64,000 nt of DNA, from contig CALXTF010000003.1 of the NCBI GenBank assembly GCA_944391335.1, positions 1 to 64,000 of the forward strand, read 5' to 3'. Source of the DNA: an uncultured Alphaproteobacteria bacterium (GTDB lineage Bacteria; Pseudomonadota; Alphaproteobacteria; RF32; CAG-239). Both the position numbers and the translations under genes were made by a program. Below are positions 38,092 through 47,043 of this stretch, piece by piece (the stretch's first letter is position 1; each line of letters begins with the position of its first letter). The notes below the pieces were generated by a model. It worked only from the letters and a program-made list of their open reading frames with translations. It searched no databases and was not told where the DNA came from.

Positions 38092-38676
38092 ATGAAAATT
38101 TTGCATAAAATGTATAATTGGTTAATTAACGCAGCTTCTGGACAATATGCCATGTTTGTCTTGTTTGCTGTTTCTTTTACCGAAAGTTCTTTTTTTCCAA
38201 TTCCACCGGATGTTATGCTTATTCCTATGGTTCTTGCCGCTCGCGATCGTGCTTGGGTTATTGCCGGTGTGGCAACAACTGCAAGTGTTATGGGAGGGTA
38301 TTTCGGTTATGCGATCGGTTATTATGGATATGATTTAATTGCAAAACCGATTTTAGAATTTTATGGGTATATTCATCAGTTTGATGTTTTTAAAGGATAT
38401 TACCATCAATGGGGTGCTTGGATTGTTTTTGGGGCAGGCTTAACACCTTTTCCTTATAAAGTTGTAACAATAGCAAGTGGCGCAGTACATTTAAATTTAT
38501 GGGTGTTTGGAGCCGCATCAATTATAGCTCGCGGTATGCGTTTTTTCTTGGTCGCGTGGCTGCTTAAAAAATATGGTTTGCCTATCAGAACATTTATTGA
38601 AAAAAACTTAGGGATTTTAACAATAATATTTCTATTGCTTTTATTGGGTGGTTTTGCTTTAATTAAATATGTATAG
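38092..38676 (+). CDS. DedA/YqaA (SNARE-associated, VTT) family membrane protein
   Basis: 194 residues with four or five hydrophobic segments. The sequence SFTESSFFPIPPDVMLIPMVLAARD followed by GAGLTPFPYKVVTIASGA matches the YqaA branch of the DedA/VTT family, whose members move or flip lipids (undecaprenyl phosphate or phosphatidylethanolamine) across the inner membrane. Substrate is not assigned here. Monocistronic, with AGGAACG before the ATG, convergent with infA. Confidence 0.88.
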   Translation: MKILHKMYNWLINAASGQYAMFVLFAVSFTESSFFPIPPDVMLIPMVLAARDRAWVIAGVATTASVMGGYFGYAIGYYGYDLIAKPILEFYGYIHQFDVFKGYYHQWGAWIVFGAGLTPFPYKVVTIASGAVHLNLWVFGAASIIARGMRFFLVAWLLKKYGLPIRTFIEKNLGILTIIFLLLLLGGFALIKYV

Positions 38677-38705
38677 CAAACAACGTACAGAGTAAAAGTA
38701 ATTTT

Positions 38706-38924
38706 TTATTCTTTATGACGGAAAGTGATTCTTCCTTTAGTTAAATCATAAGGTGTCATTTCAATATCAACTTTATCTCCGACCATTACGCGAATGCGGA
38801 ATTTTCTCATTTTTCCAGCTGTATGAGCTAAAATTTCTACATCGTTTTCTAATTTTACTCTAAACATGGCATTAGGTAGTTTTTCAATAACCGTGCCTGT
38901 AAGTTCCAGCAATTCCTCTTTCAT
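38706..38924 (-). CDS. infA: Translation initiation factor IF-1
   Basis: 72 residues, the exact usual size. Single OB-fold (S1-like) domain: [27 protein letters not shown], then [31 protein letters not shown] and GRITFR. Binds the ribosomal A site with IF-2 and IF-3 during initiation. In this class it is often next to maf and rne-type genes, not seen here. Confidence 0.98.
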   Translation of the reverse strand: MKEELLELTGTVIEKLPNAMFRVKLENDVEILAHTAGKMRKFRIRVMVGDKVDIEMTPYDLTKGRITFRHKE

Positions 38925-39086
38925 AAATTATTACCTCATTATTTTTTTTTGATTAGTGTATAAACCTTAATTTTTATTTTGGCAAATTATTTTTTTCATC
39001 AATAGGTATTTTTATTGATAAAATTAAAAAGAAGATAGAAAAATGATTTTAATTTTGGATAAAATAAGAAATTATTTTATGATAAT

Positions 39087-40904
39087 TTAATCATTTTTTT
39101 TTGCTTTTATTTCTTTTTTTTCTAATTGAGTAATTTGTTCATTTATTTTATTTTTATCAAAAGGTTGAATAAGAGGAGATTTCAATCCCTGTTTGATTTT
39201 TTCTTCTGTTGTTTGCCGATTAAATTCACCGCTGTGATCTTTTAAATTTAGAGCGTGATTCCATTGAAAACGAGCTTCGCGTTTACGTCCCACTTGCCAA
39301 TAAGCATCGCCGAGGTGATCGCAAATAACGGCTTCAGATGGAGCAAGGTTAGAAGCCTTTTCCAAGTATTCGACGGCTTTATCGTAATAACCTAATTGAT
39401 AAAAAGCCCATCCTATGCTATCAGTAACACTTCCGTCATCAATGGTCGGATTATATGCAGATATAATTAAATCAAAAGCTTCTTCTATATTTTTGTTTTG
39501 CAAGAGGAGAATATATCCGAGATGGTTTTGTGTTATTTTGTTAGGTTTAATTTTTAAGACTTTGCGTAAATAATCTTCTGCTTTGGCATTATCTCCGGCG
39601 GAACTGTATGATAGTCCAATAGCAAAATATAAGGGCCAAATATCGGCAATATCATTTTGAGGATAATAGTCTATGGCTTGTTGGTAGAAGTATATGGCAT
39701 CTTGATAGCGTCCGTTAATACGGGCAATTTCGCCTAGATTTGTAAGGATATCAGGATTAGGAGGATATATATCATAAAGTTTTTTAAATATTTTTTCAGC
39801 TTGATCGTTTTTTCCCAAACGAATTAAATTTTTTGCGGTATGAAAGAGAGCGTTATAATATGCGTAACTATCAGTAGAGATATTGGCATAAGTTTTGTTA
39901 GCTTGTTCGTAAAGTTCACGTTCTTCTAGGATTGTTGCGATAAGCAGTTGAGGCAGAGGATAATCCGGAGAACAATAAGAAGCTAAAGAAGCAAAAAGAA
40001 TAGCGAGATCATCATTATTATCATCTTGGTGTATAATTACGGCAATATTAAATAATCCGTCAGCTAATCCAATTTCTGGAGATTGAAGAATAGGTTGTAC
40101 ATTAGTATTTGATTTTTTTATATTATCAATGATTGTTTTCATCATTAGATTATCTTTATTAATCGCGAAACTTGCGGCTCGCAGAGCTTTATCAGGTTCT
40201 CCCTGTCGTAAATAAAAATTAGCGATGACTTGTAAAGAAAAAATGGGTAATTCCATATTATTGAGCTGCATAAGGGATGTATAATGCTGTTGAGCTTCTG
40301 TTGTATTACCGAGATAATCGTTAATTGCTCCGGCATGGAAAATATAAAAAGGAAGCAAGGTTGAGTTTTTAGTGAGAGGAAGAAGGGCTTTAACAGCATT
40401 TTCCTGATCGTTAAGAGCAGCATAAGTCCATGCAGAGATGAGGGGACTAAAGAAATTTTTTGCAGCAGGAAAATCGGATTTATTAATAACCTCAATAGCT
40501 TCTTGGTATTTTCCGTTTTTAATTAGGTTGATAGCCTTGATTGTGTATATAAAAGGACTTTTATCTCCTTGATTATAAGCAAGATCAGCATATTTTACCG
40601 CTTCATCAATTCTTCCTTGAGATGTTAATATAATATAAAGCTGACTTGGCAGCATTTGTTTATCAGGAGCATAAGGGACAGATTGTTTATAATAATCGGC
40701 GGCGGTATTAAGATCGTGGCGGAGAATAGCAATACGACCGGCAAGATAACTTCCATAATTATGATAGTTATTATCATCATCATCATTTATTTTTGTTTGT
40801 GCGATATTTTCATTAATATCTTGCTGAGGCATAAAACAAGCGCAAGAATTGGCAACAATAATGCCGATAAAAATAGATAGAAGATAAGCGGCTTTTTCAA
40901 TCAC
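39087..40904 (-). CDS. TPR-repeat protein, exported or membrane-anchored
   Basis: 605 residues. The N-terminus (about 1-25) is hydrophobic and ends near NSCACF, so it is a signal or a lipoprotein-like anchor, although the lipobox is not canonical. At least ten tetratricopeptide repeats follow from about 50 to 560 (e.g. YADLAYNQGDKSPFIYTIKAINLIKNGKYQEAI, NLGEIARINGRYQDAIYFYQQAIDYYPQN), then a Lys-rich end. It resembles alphaproteobacterial TPR proteins sometimes found near ispE or electron-transfer genes. Probably a periplasm-facing scaffold; partners unknown. Confidence 0.85.
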   Translation of the reverse strand: MIEKAAYLLSIFIGIIVANSCACFMPQQDINENIAQTKINDDDDNNYHNYGSYLAGRIAILRHDLNTAADYYKQSVPYAPDKQMLPSQLYIILTSQGRIDEAVKYADLAYNQGDKSPFIYTIKAINLIKNGKYQEAIEVINKSDFPAAKNFFSPLISAWTYAALNDQENAVKALLPLTKNSTLLPFYIFHAGAINDYLGNTTEAQQHYTSLMQLNNMELPIFSLQVIANFYLRQGEPDKALRAASFAINKDNLMMKTIIDNIKKSNTNVQPILQSPEIGLADGLFNIAVIIHQDDNNDDLAILFASLASYCSPDYPLPQLLIATILEERELYEQANKTYANISTDSYAYYNALFHTAKNLIRLGKNDQAEKIFKKLYDIYPPNPDILTNLGEIARINGRYQDAIYFYQQAIDYYPQNDIADIWPLYFAIGLSYSSAGDNAKAEDYLRKVLKIKPNKITQNHLGYILLLQNKNIEEAFDLIISAYNPTIDDGSVTDSIGWAFYQLGYYDKAVEYLEKASNLAPSEAVICDHLGDAYWQVGRKREARFQWNHALNLKDHSGEFNRQTTEEKIKQGLKSPLIQPFDKNKINEQITQLEKKEIKAKKND

Positions 40905-41039
40905 TATAAATTACTCCGTATTAATTTAATTGATTATATTTTATATTTATCTTAATCTTTTTTATCTTACAACATAAATATAATAATATGAAGATAAAAT
41001 AATTATTTGTTTGCAAAAGAACAGAGATCGTCATACGAT

Positions 41040-41816
41040 ATGAACATGATGAATGAAAAAGAGTTGTTAGAATGGTATATCATGTCAGGAGTTGACGCCT
41101 TTGTAAGCGATACTTCTGGGTGTGTTCAAGAGAATCGTGGTATATTAAATGAAGAAGTTGTTTATAGTGACATACAACGTCCAGCCATGACGGATTTGGC
41201 GCAAATGAGCGTTAAAGCCTGTAAGAATGCATATGAAACAGCGGCTGGTGCGTCCACTCTTGAAGAATTGAGAAAAGTTGTTGAAAATTTTGAAGGTTGT
41301 TCATTGAAAATGACGGCTAACAAAACGGTTTTTGGCGGAGGAAATCCCTTATCAAAAATTTTAATAGTAGGTGAGGCGCCCGGAGCTGATGAAGATAGAA
41401 TCGGGGAACCTTTTGTTGGTCGAAGCGGTCATTTATTGGATAAAATGCTTGCCGCAATTGGATTAAACCGACAAACGGTATATATTACCAATGTTTTACC
41501 CTGGCGTCCCCCCGGAAACAGAACGCCGACAAATGCTGAAGTTGCTGTTTGTTTACCTTTTCTTAAGCGTCAAATTGAGTTAATATCACCCAAAATTATC
41601 TTGGTTCTTGGAAGTAGTGCCGCTAATAGTCTGCTTGACAATGAAGAACCCATATCTCGATTAAGAGGTAAATGGTTTCAATATTGTGTTTGTGCGGAAC
41701 AAACGATTGATCTTATGGCAAGTTTTCATCCGGCCTATTTGTTAAGAAATCCGGCTCAAAAAAGCAAAGTTTGGATTGATTTGTTACGCCTATTAAAAAA
41801 AATGGAGAATAATTAG
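41040..41816 (+). CDS. Uracil-DNA glycosylase, family 4/5 type
   Basis: 258 residues from the ATG at 41040; an upstream TTG at 41007 is possible. Removes uracil from DNA. The motif [21 protein letters not shown] and motif [11 protein letters not shown] are diagnostic, with [13 protein letters not shown] typical of the alphaproteobacterial group. The Cys pattern (FEGCSLK, AVCLPFL and a later CVC) would support a 4Fe-4S cluster, but the classical CxxC near the motif is reduced to one Cys, as I recall for other alphaproteobacterial members. Monocistronic. Confidence 0.92.
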   Translation: MNMMNEKELLEWYIMSGVDAFVSDTSGCVQENRGILNEEVVYSDIQRPAMTDLAQMSVKACKNAYETAAGASTLEELRKVVENFEGCSLKMTANKTVFGGGNPLSKILIVGEAPGADEDRIGEPFVGRSGHLLDKMLAAIGLNRQTVYITNVLPWRPPGNRTPTNAEVAVCLPFLKRQIELISPKIILVLGSSAANSLLDNEEPISRLRGKWFQYCVCAEQTIDLMASFHPAYLLRNPAQKSKVWIDLLRLLKKMENN

Positions 41817-41900
41817 CTTTTTATTCATATTTTGTTGGTAAAATAAAAAAAATGAATTATTATTCAAGAGATGATGTAAATAACTTTTAAGGAAAGCAAC

Positions 41901-42683
41901 ATGAGTATTAGTAAAAAAGTTTTTAGTTTGGCTCTCGGAACGCTGCTTGTAACCAGTGTTAGTCCCGTTTATGCTCAACGAGCCGTAAATAACGCAGCTA
42001 ACAAAGCAAATCAAACTGCAAAAACGGTAACACATGATGAAGCAGATAAAACAGAGGAAGTATTATTTAAAATTCATAATATTGTACCGGTGAAAAATAG
42101 TGAAAATGAAGTCGTGGCGTGCGATTTTGATACGACTTTTTATAACCGATCTCCATATAACATTAAAGAAGCTTCTCTTGAGTTGAAATGGAAAGATACT
42201 TCTATTGAAGATGTCATCGAAAATGAAAAAGCGGAAAATAAAGAAAATAAGCGAAATACCGGACGTTCTTATTCCGAAACGCAAAGACGCACTTCCGAAG
42301 ATATTAGTGTGGTTATAGATGTACCTGCGGTTAATAATTATAAACAAGTTACCGTAAACAACCGTATTAATACGGATCGTTGTTTCTTACTGATAGAAAA
42401 TGTTGATTTTTCTGTTTCAAATTGTTTTGCAGAAAATCTAGCCGGCTCTAGCGGTCGTACGACACGTCGTAATAACAGGAGCAGTGCTTGCAGTCGACTC
42501 TTTAAATATGTTTCGCCGGAAGATGCTCAATATTATCTTGAATTTAAAGAAATAACTCCGGAAGAGGAAAATACTCGGGAAGAGGCTGAAAAACAAGCAT
42601 CTAAAAAAGAGACCAATGATATTTATACCAAAACGGTTAATTCCTTAAATTCTGCAAGCAGCACTATTATGACCATTAAATAA
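41901..42683 (+). CDS. Unknown secreted protein, related to the next gene
   Basis: 260 residues. Sec signal peptide (SLALGTLLVTSVSPVYA) then a beta-rich region with LKWKD and single Cys residues (ACDF, RCFLL, NCFA, ACSRLF). It shares the order LKWKD - xxCxx - FKYVSPE/IRWITPK with the following gene, so the two look like diverged paralogues. The middle is Glu/Arg-rich low complexity and the C-terminus is helical. No known domain recognised. AAGGAAAG ribosome site. Followed by its paralogue after 21 bases and a lytic transglycosylase, forming a likely three-gene operon. Confidence 0.75.
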   Translation: MSISKKVFSLALGTLLVTSVSPVYAQRAVNNAANKANQTAKTVTHDEADKTEEVLFKIHNIVPVKNSENEVVACDFDTTFYNRSPYNIKEASLELKWKDTSIEDVIENEKAENKENKRNTGRSYSETQRRTSEDISVVIDVPAVNNYKQVTVNNRINTDRCFLLIENVDFSVSNCFAENLAGSSGRTTRRNNRSSACSRLFKYVSPEDAQYYLEFKEITPEEENTREEAEKQASKKETNDIYTKTVNSLNSASSTIMTIK

Positions 42684-42704
42684 TGGTATATAGGAGAAAA
42701 GCTA

Positions 42705-43400
42705 ATGAAAAAAACTTTTCCTTTACTCCTGTTAGCGGCAATTGTAAATATTTTATGGTTGTCTTCTGTCCATGCCCAGTATTTTGGAACGCAAACGAAC
42801 TCAACAGCGGCTAATAACCAAAATCCACAGGCGACTGGTAATAATGAGCAATCGTCTGTGGTTAATAAGATAAAAGATGATGAAAAATATTCTGCGGTTG
42901 AACAAGTATCCTCTCAAGAAAACGAAGGACCGCAGAAACAAGAAGTTCGTTCTCCTTTTGATTATGAACAATCACAGGGTAAAAAAGCCGATCAAAAAAA
43001 TCAACAGCCTCAAAAACGATATACAACTGTTGGCGGAATTACTGTGGAAACAGATGATGAAGATGATGATGATCAATTAATTCTTCTTTATATGAAGAAT
43101 TATAGTGTGTATAACAGTCCTTCCGGTAGAACGCGTTGTAGTATGAGATTTGCTGTTGCGACAACGTTAAAGGAAAAACTTTCTAATATCAGCTACCGTT
43201 TAAAATGGAAAGATATGGAAACAGTATTAAGTTTCAGCAGTGTTCCTCCGGGAGTAGAGAATTATTTTGATTATGAGTTGCTAGGCGATGGTTGTTATAA
43301 TATGGATAAACGTCCGAACATAGTTGTAAACCGTTGTCGTGTTAAGGGTTTAACACAACAAGAATGTGCCAATAAGATTCGTTGGATTACCCCAAAATGA
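42705..43400 (+). CDS. Unknown secreted protein, second member of the pair
   Basis: 231 residues. Signal peptide (cleavage near VHA), then a Gln/Asn-rich, probably disordered stretch (about 25-115) and a compact C-terminal domain (about 120-231) with YRLKWKD, four or more Cys (RTRCSM, DGCYN, NRCRVK, QECANK) and a final IRWITPK. The C-terminal domain parallels that of the preceding gene. The Cys suggest disulfide bonding in the periplasm. Function unknown. Confidence 0.75.
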   Translation: MKKTFPLLLLAAIVNILWLSSVHAQYFGTQTNSTAANNQNPQATGNNEQSSVVNKIKDDEKYSAVEQVSSQENEGPQKQEVRSPFDYEQSQGKKADQKNQQPQKRYTTVGGITVETDDEDDDDQLILLYMKNYSVYNSPSGRTRCSMRFAVATTLKEKLSNISYRLKWKDMETVLSFSSVPPGVENYFDYELLGDGCYNMDKRPNIVVNRCRVKGLTQQECANKIRWITPK

Positions 43401-43420
43401 AAAACATATAGAGAATAAAA

Positions 43421-45166
43421 TTGAAAAGAGTTCTGATATTAGTGTTAACGCTGTTTTTTCTCCTAAACGGAGAGAGAACAGCGTTAGCATATTTTAAAGT
43501 AATTGATGAACCTTTACGTCATGAAATTATGTTAAGGACCGGTGTTAATGAACAGGATATAATCCTTTATCGTGATATTTTTAGTGCGATACGCGATGGG
43601 AAATGGCAGCAAGTTGATAATCTACAAAAAAGACTTGGCACTACGGCGTTAAACGGACATTTACTTGCAGAAAAATATTTACATAAAGATTACATTTCCA
43701 CATATGAAGAATTACAAGATTGGTTAAAGAAATATCCTTATCTTCCGCAATATCCATTAATAAAATCCTTAAGTATAATTAAAGCTCCGGGGTATAATCC
43801 GCCTAAGCCTCAAAAAGAAAAGAAAAAACTTTATGCTTCTTATGACTGGTATAAAGATAAATATAATTATCTTTCTGCCAAGCAAAGGACATATGTCAGA
43901 AAGAAGAATGATGAATTTTTACTTGCAATTCGTCAGAGCAGATTTGATAAAGCCGAGAAGATATTATCGGATCAACATTTTAGAGAGATTATATCTATTA
44001 AAAATTATGATGATATGGCTGCGACGCTTGCTTCGGCTTATTTTTTAGAAGGAGACAATAAAAAAGCTTTAAGCTGGAGTCGTGAACCTATTATTCGCAG
44101 TAAAAACGTTACAGCATTATGGTTTGGTGGATTAGCGGCATGGGATGAAAAAAAATATCAATTAGCTGCAGATTATTTTCAACGACTGGCAAAATCCTCT
44201 AATAATGATAAATGGATAGTTGCGGCAGGAGCTTATTGGGCGTATCGAACGAATAAGAAGTTGAGGAGAAATGATGAAGCTTTAAGTAATTTAAGAATTG
44301 CCGCTTCTTATCCTCGAACTTTTTACGGTATTTTAGCAAAATACATATTATCGAATGATATGGTTATAGATTGGCGTCCTCAAAGTTTGTATAATCGTTT
44401 AGATGATCGTTCTTACAAAAGGCAAATTTTATCCGTTCCTTCCATGCGTCGAGCTCTTTTGCTTATTTTTGCCGGTGAAAATGAATTAGCTGAACGTGAT
44501 TTTCGTTATAATTACAATAAATTTAATCTTCAACAAAAAGAGTTGTTAATGTTTATAGCGGCTCAATACAGTTTACCTAATTTAAGTTATATAACGGCCA
44601 ATCAATTAAAGGATGAGCAAAAAAATATAAATTATGACAGTTTTATGTATCCCTTACCGGAATGGTCCTTAAAAGGGGAAGGGCAGGTTAATCCTGCGTG
44701 GATTTGGGCTTTAGTTCGTCAAGAATCACTTTTTTTACCTTCTGTACAGAGTCATGCGGGGGCCTGTGGTTTAATGCAGATTATGCCTGAAACGGCGGTG
44801 GAAGTTACGGGTAATAAGAATTTTAGAAAGGACAAACGTTCTTTATTTGATAAAGATATTAATCTTTCTATTGGACAAGATTACGTAACAATTTTAAAAG
44901 AAAAGGATTTTATAGGCAATAATTTAGTTTTTTTAGCTGCTTCTTATAATGCGGGGCCTCATAATTTAAAAAAGTGGATAGAAAATGTAAATTATGAAGG
45001 CGATCCTTTATTATTTATAGAAATGATACCTTGGAAAGAGACAAGATTATATGTGAAAAAAGTTATAACGAATTATTGGATTTATTCTTCTCGTTTAGGA
45101 TATAAGCCTCAAAGTTTGAGTCAGCTTGCACATGGTCATTGGCCGCTTTTAGATGAAAAGAATTAA
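43421..45166 (+). CDS. Soluble lytic transglycosylase
   Basis: 581 residues with a TTG start and a signal peptide ending near ALA. A long helical superhelix (about 30-400) precedes the SLT catalytic domain (about 415-540): catalytic Glu435 in LVRQESLF, then AGACGLMQIMPETA and ASYNAGPHNLKKW. This matches Slt70-like enzymes, which cleave peptidoglycan to 1,6-anhydro-muropeptides in the periplasm. The preceding paralogous secreted pair, 21 bases upstream, may assist or regulate it. Confidence 0.93.
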   Translation: MKRVLILVLTLFFLLNGERTALAYFKVIDEPLRHEIMLRTGVNEQDIILYRDIFSAIRDGKWQQVDNLQKRLGTTALNGHLLAEKYLHKDYISTYEELQDWLKKYPYLPQYPLIKSLSIIKAPGYNPPKPQKEKKKLYASYDWYKDKYNYLSAKQRTYVRKKNDEFLLAIRQSRFDKAEKILSDQHFREIISIKNYDDMAATLASAYFLEGDNKKALSWSREPIIRSKNVTALWFGGLAAWDEKKYQLAADYFQRLAKSSNNDKWIVAAGAYWAYRTNKKLRRNDEALSNLRIAASYPRTFYGILAKYILSNDMVIDWRPQSLYNRLDDRSYKRQILSVPSMRRALLLIFAGENELAERDFRYNYNKFNLQQKELLMFIAAQYSLPNLSYITANQLKDEQKNINYDSFMYPLPEWSLKGEGQVNPAWIWALVRQESLFLPSVQSHAGACGLMQIMPETAVEVTGNKNFRKDKRSLFDKDINLSIGQDYVTILKEKDFIGNNLVFLAASYNAGPHNLKKWIENVNYEGDPLLFIEMIPWKETRLYVKKVITNYWIYSSRLGYKPQSLSQLAHGHWPLLDEKN

Positions 45167-45352
45167 TCAATTTATAAATTTATTGGATTGATAGATTAAG
45201 CTTTAAAGTTATGGTATATGGTTAGGACGCTTTCTTTGTATAGAAGGGATAAATTTGTTTTGGGTGAAGGTTGGGTGAGTGTGGTAAAGCTGCCAGATTG
45301 TTTGGAGTGGAGAGGGAGAAGAGGGTGGAGTTAAGCCAAATTAAGAGAGAAT
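45167..45352. other. Extremely G-rich spacer beside the truncated autotransporter
   Basis: No gene is supported. The + strand of 45241-45360 holds 46 G but only 6 C by hand count, with a purine-rich GGGTGAAGG/GGGAGAAGAGGG character. It marks the point where strand composition reverses (see findings). Confidence 0.6.
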
Positions 45353-45616
45353 TTAGCAAGAGTTTTTTATTAGAAAAACAAATAAGGAAGCGTCGTTGCC
45401 TTGCGGAATAAAATAATATTTAACATTATCAATTGTGACTTCAACCGCTCCCGCGGGCAGATCCGTATCGACTTGAGTTAAGGCGTAATCACCGCTTAAA
45501 ACAGAACCTTGCGCTTTCAGCGCGTCTAACGTCGGTTCAAATACTGCCGCTGTTGCCGAGGTTGAAAATATCGTCCCCGCCAATAAAAGATAATAAAATT
45601 TGTTTGATAGTTTCAT
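45353..45616 (-). pseudogene. Truncated autotransporter (N-terminal fragment)
   Basis: 87 residues. The first ~78 residues align with the start of the 1611-residue autotransporter at 21.1-25.9 kb: similar signal peptide (FYYLLLAGTIF versus LYYALLAGTIL), PTLDALKAQGSVLSGDYALT versus PTLDTLKSQGASLSGEYNLT, and GNDASLF versus GNDAALL. After that the sequence diverges and stops (FLIKNSC). No repeats or barrel follow, so no functional surface protein can be made. Remnant of a deletion or replacement. Confidence 0.8.
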
Positions 45617-45997
45617 AGTCTTAGCCTATTTTTTAGTTAAAACAACAAAATTTTTTGAAAAAGCACCATCGTTTTTCAGTTGTAAGTATTATTATATCCT
45701 ATCTTATCAATTGATTCAAGAAATGTCGTTAATTTTATGTTAAACATTTTTAATTAAAAATTAAGCGCAATTTGGATAGCCAAATACAATTTTATCATTG
45801 ATTTAAAATATGGAAAACTTCTGTCAAAATAAAATACCGCTGATACATAGCATACTTAAAATATTTTAATTTTAAAATTTTTTTGTCGTACCTATTGACA
45901 AAAGATGTCGGACGTTGTAAAATAAATTAAAAATATGATAAATATTTTAACTAATACTTAACAAATATATGGTAGCTATCAAAAATAGGAGATTGTT
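45617..45997. other. 381-base AT-rich intergenic region
   Basis: Contains the start region of the truncated autotransporter on the - strand and, at its right end, a near-consensus promoter for the + strand gene at 45998. Otherwise no ORF, RNA or long repeat is visible. Confidence 0.5.
45895..45923 (+). promoter_or_regulatory. Near-consensus sigma-70 promoter
   Basis: Perfect TTGACA (45895-45900), 17-base spacer, TAAAAT (45918-45923). Transcription would start about 65 bases before the gene at 45998. Confidence 0.75.
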
Positions 45998-46435
45998 ATG
46001 AGAATACAAAATAGACAAGAAATGGCAGAACGCTTCACATCATCTGAAAATACACAGGTTAAAGCTGGTAAAAGCTTTTTCGAAAAAGCTAAAAGTGCTA
46101 TGGTGGAAGCAAATAAAAATATGAAAAACGGCTGGAAGGAATTTAAAAACAGCGGTAAAGCGGATAAATTAGTCGGTTATGTGTCTGCCGGTTGTGCCGT
46201 CATAGGCGCCGGAACATTTTTATATGAGGCTGTTAGTAATCCGGAAATCTTTAATGCTTCAAGCAACGTGGTTAGAGAAGCAAGTGAAGTGTGGGAAGCT
46301 ATGGTCGGCGGTTTGACTGTCGTGCCGGCATCTATCTATGCAATTAAGAAATATATTGACGGCAGCAATAAAGCAGAAGAACATAACGAACAAAAGTTGA
46401 TTAATAAAAAATTGGTAGAACAAGCAAGAGGTTAA
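45998..46435 (+). CDS. Small membrane-associated protein, unknown function
   Basis: 145 residues, not recognised. The N-terminal ~60 residues are charged and helical (FFEKAKSAMVEANKNMKNGWKEF). Two hydrophobic segments follow (about 67-85, LVGYVSAGCAVIGAGTFL, and about 105-122), then a charged tail. AGGAG lies 9 bases before the ATG. It is followed by another orphan after six bases, and both are framed by a strong promoter and a terminator, so they form a compact two-gene unit. Confidence 0.65.
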   Translation: MRIQNRQEMAERFTSSENTQVKAGKSFFEKAKSAMVEANKNMKNGWKEFKNSGKADKLVGYVSAGCAVIGAGTFLYEAVSNPEIFNASSNVVREASEVWEAMVGGLTVVPASIYAIKKYIDGSNKAEEHNEQKLINKKLVEQARG

Positions 46436-46441
46436 AGTTTT

Positions 46442-46864
46442 ATGTCTTTAGAACAAATTATAGTCGATGATTTCGAATTTCTTGTAAATAAAGATGAAGT
46501 GGCAATCGCTATCGATCTTAACGAAGGAAATGTTACATCCGCTGAACTCCTTTATGATGGTCGTAATTGCGCCGTCTTAATCAGAAATAATGAAAAAATG
46601 TTCTTGTTGACAAATATTATCCCACCTATGAGGGAAAAACTCAAAAATATGGATACTGTCTTTGTCCTCGAAAGAATTGGAACTAATCACGAAATCGTCA
46701 ACGCTTATACTGTTGATATTCATCATGTCAGCGAAATGCCTTATCCGGATAATTTTATCGAAGATACTAAAAAATATTATCAGGAAATAACCGCTGAAAT
46801 CGGTAAAGATAATATGGATAAATTCTTAAATGATCTGGAAAAAGTATATGCTAAAGAACAATAA
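46442..46864 (+). CDS. Small soluble acidic protein, unknown function
   Basis: 140 residues, not recognised. No signal or membrane segment. The alternating pattern (VAIAIDLNEGNVTSAELLYDG, NCAVLIRNNEKMFLLTNI) suggests a beta-rich fold with a helical C-terminus. Second gene of the two-gene unit; a hairpin terminator follows about 30 bases later. The coding strand is C-rich, unlike the upstream SLT gene, matching the skew change nearby. Confidence 0.65.
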   Translation: MSLEQIIVDDFEFLVNKDEVAIAIDLNEGNVTSAELLYDGRNCAVLIRNNEKMFLLTNIIPPMREKLKNMDTVFVLERIGTNHEIVNAYTVDIHHVSEMPYPDNFIEDTKKYYQEITAEIGKDNMDKFLNDLEKVYAKEQ

Positions 46865-46895
46865 TATTCTTGTCTAAATCTTTGCGTAAAAATGT

Positions 46896-46917
46896 AGGGT
46901 GGTTTTTATGCCACCCT
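46896..46917 (+). terminator. Terminator-like hairpin after the two-gene unit
   Basis: Seven-base stem AGGGTGG/CCACCCT with an eight-base loop. The following GTTTCTT is a weak T tract. Confidence 0.6.
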
Positions 46918-47043
46918 GTTTCTTATGCATTAATATATTAGTGTGAAATTAAAACTAAGCTTCGGCAATCTTTAATCCTTTTTCTTTGACAGTCATAAAT
47001 AATTTAATATCTTATAAAATAACTTAATATGAGAATATGAAAA

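Noticed and set aside
45167-45352. dif-like site in the G-rich spacer
   Set aside because: I looked for a palindromic XerCD core resembling known dif sites near the skew reversal and found only weak similarity around 45210-45230, too poor to report as a feature.
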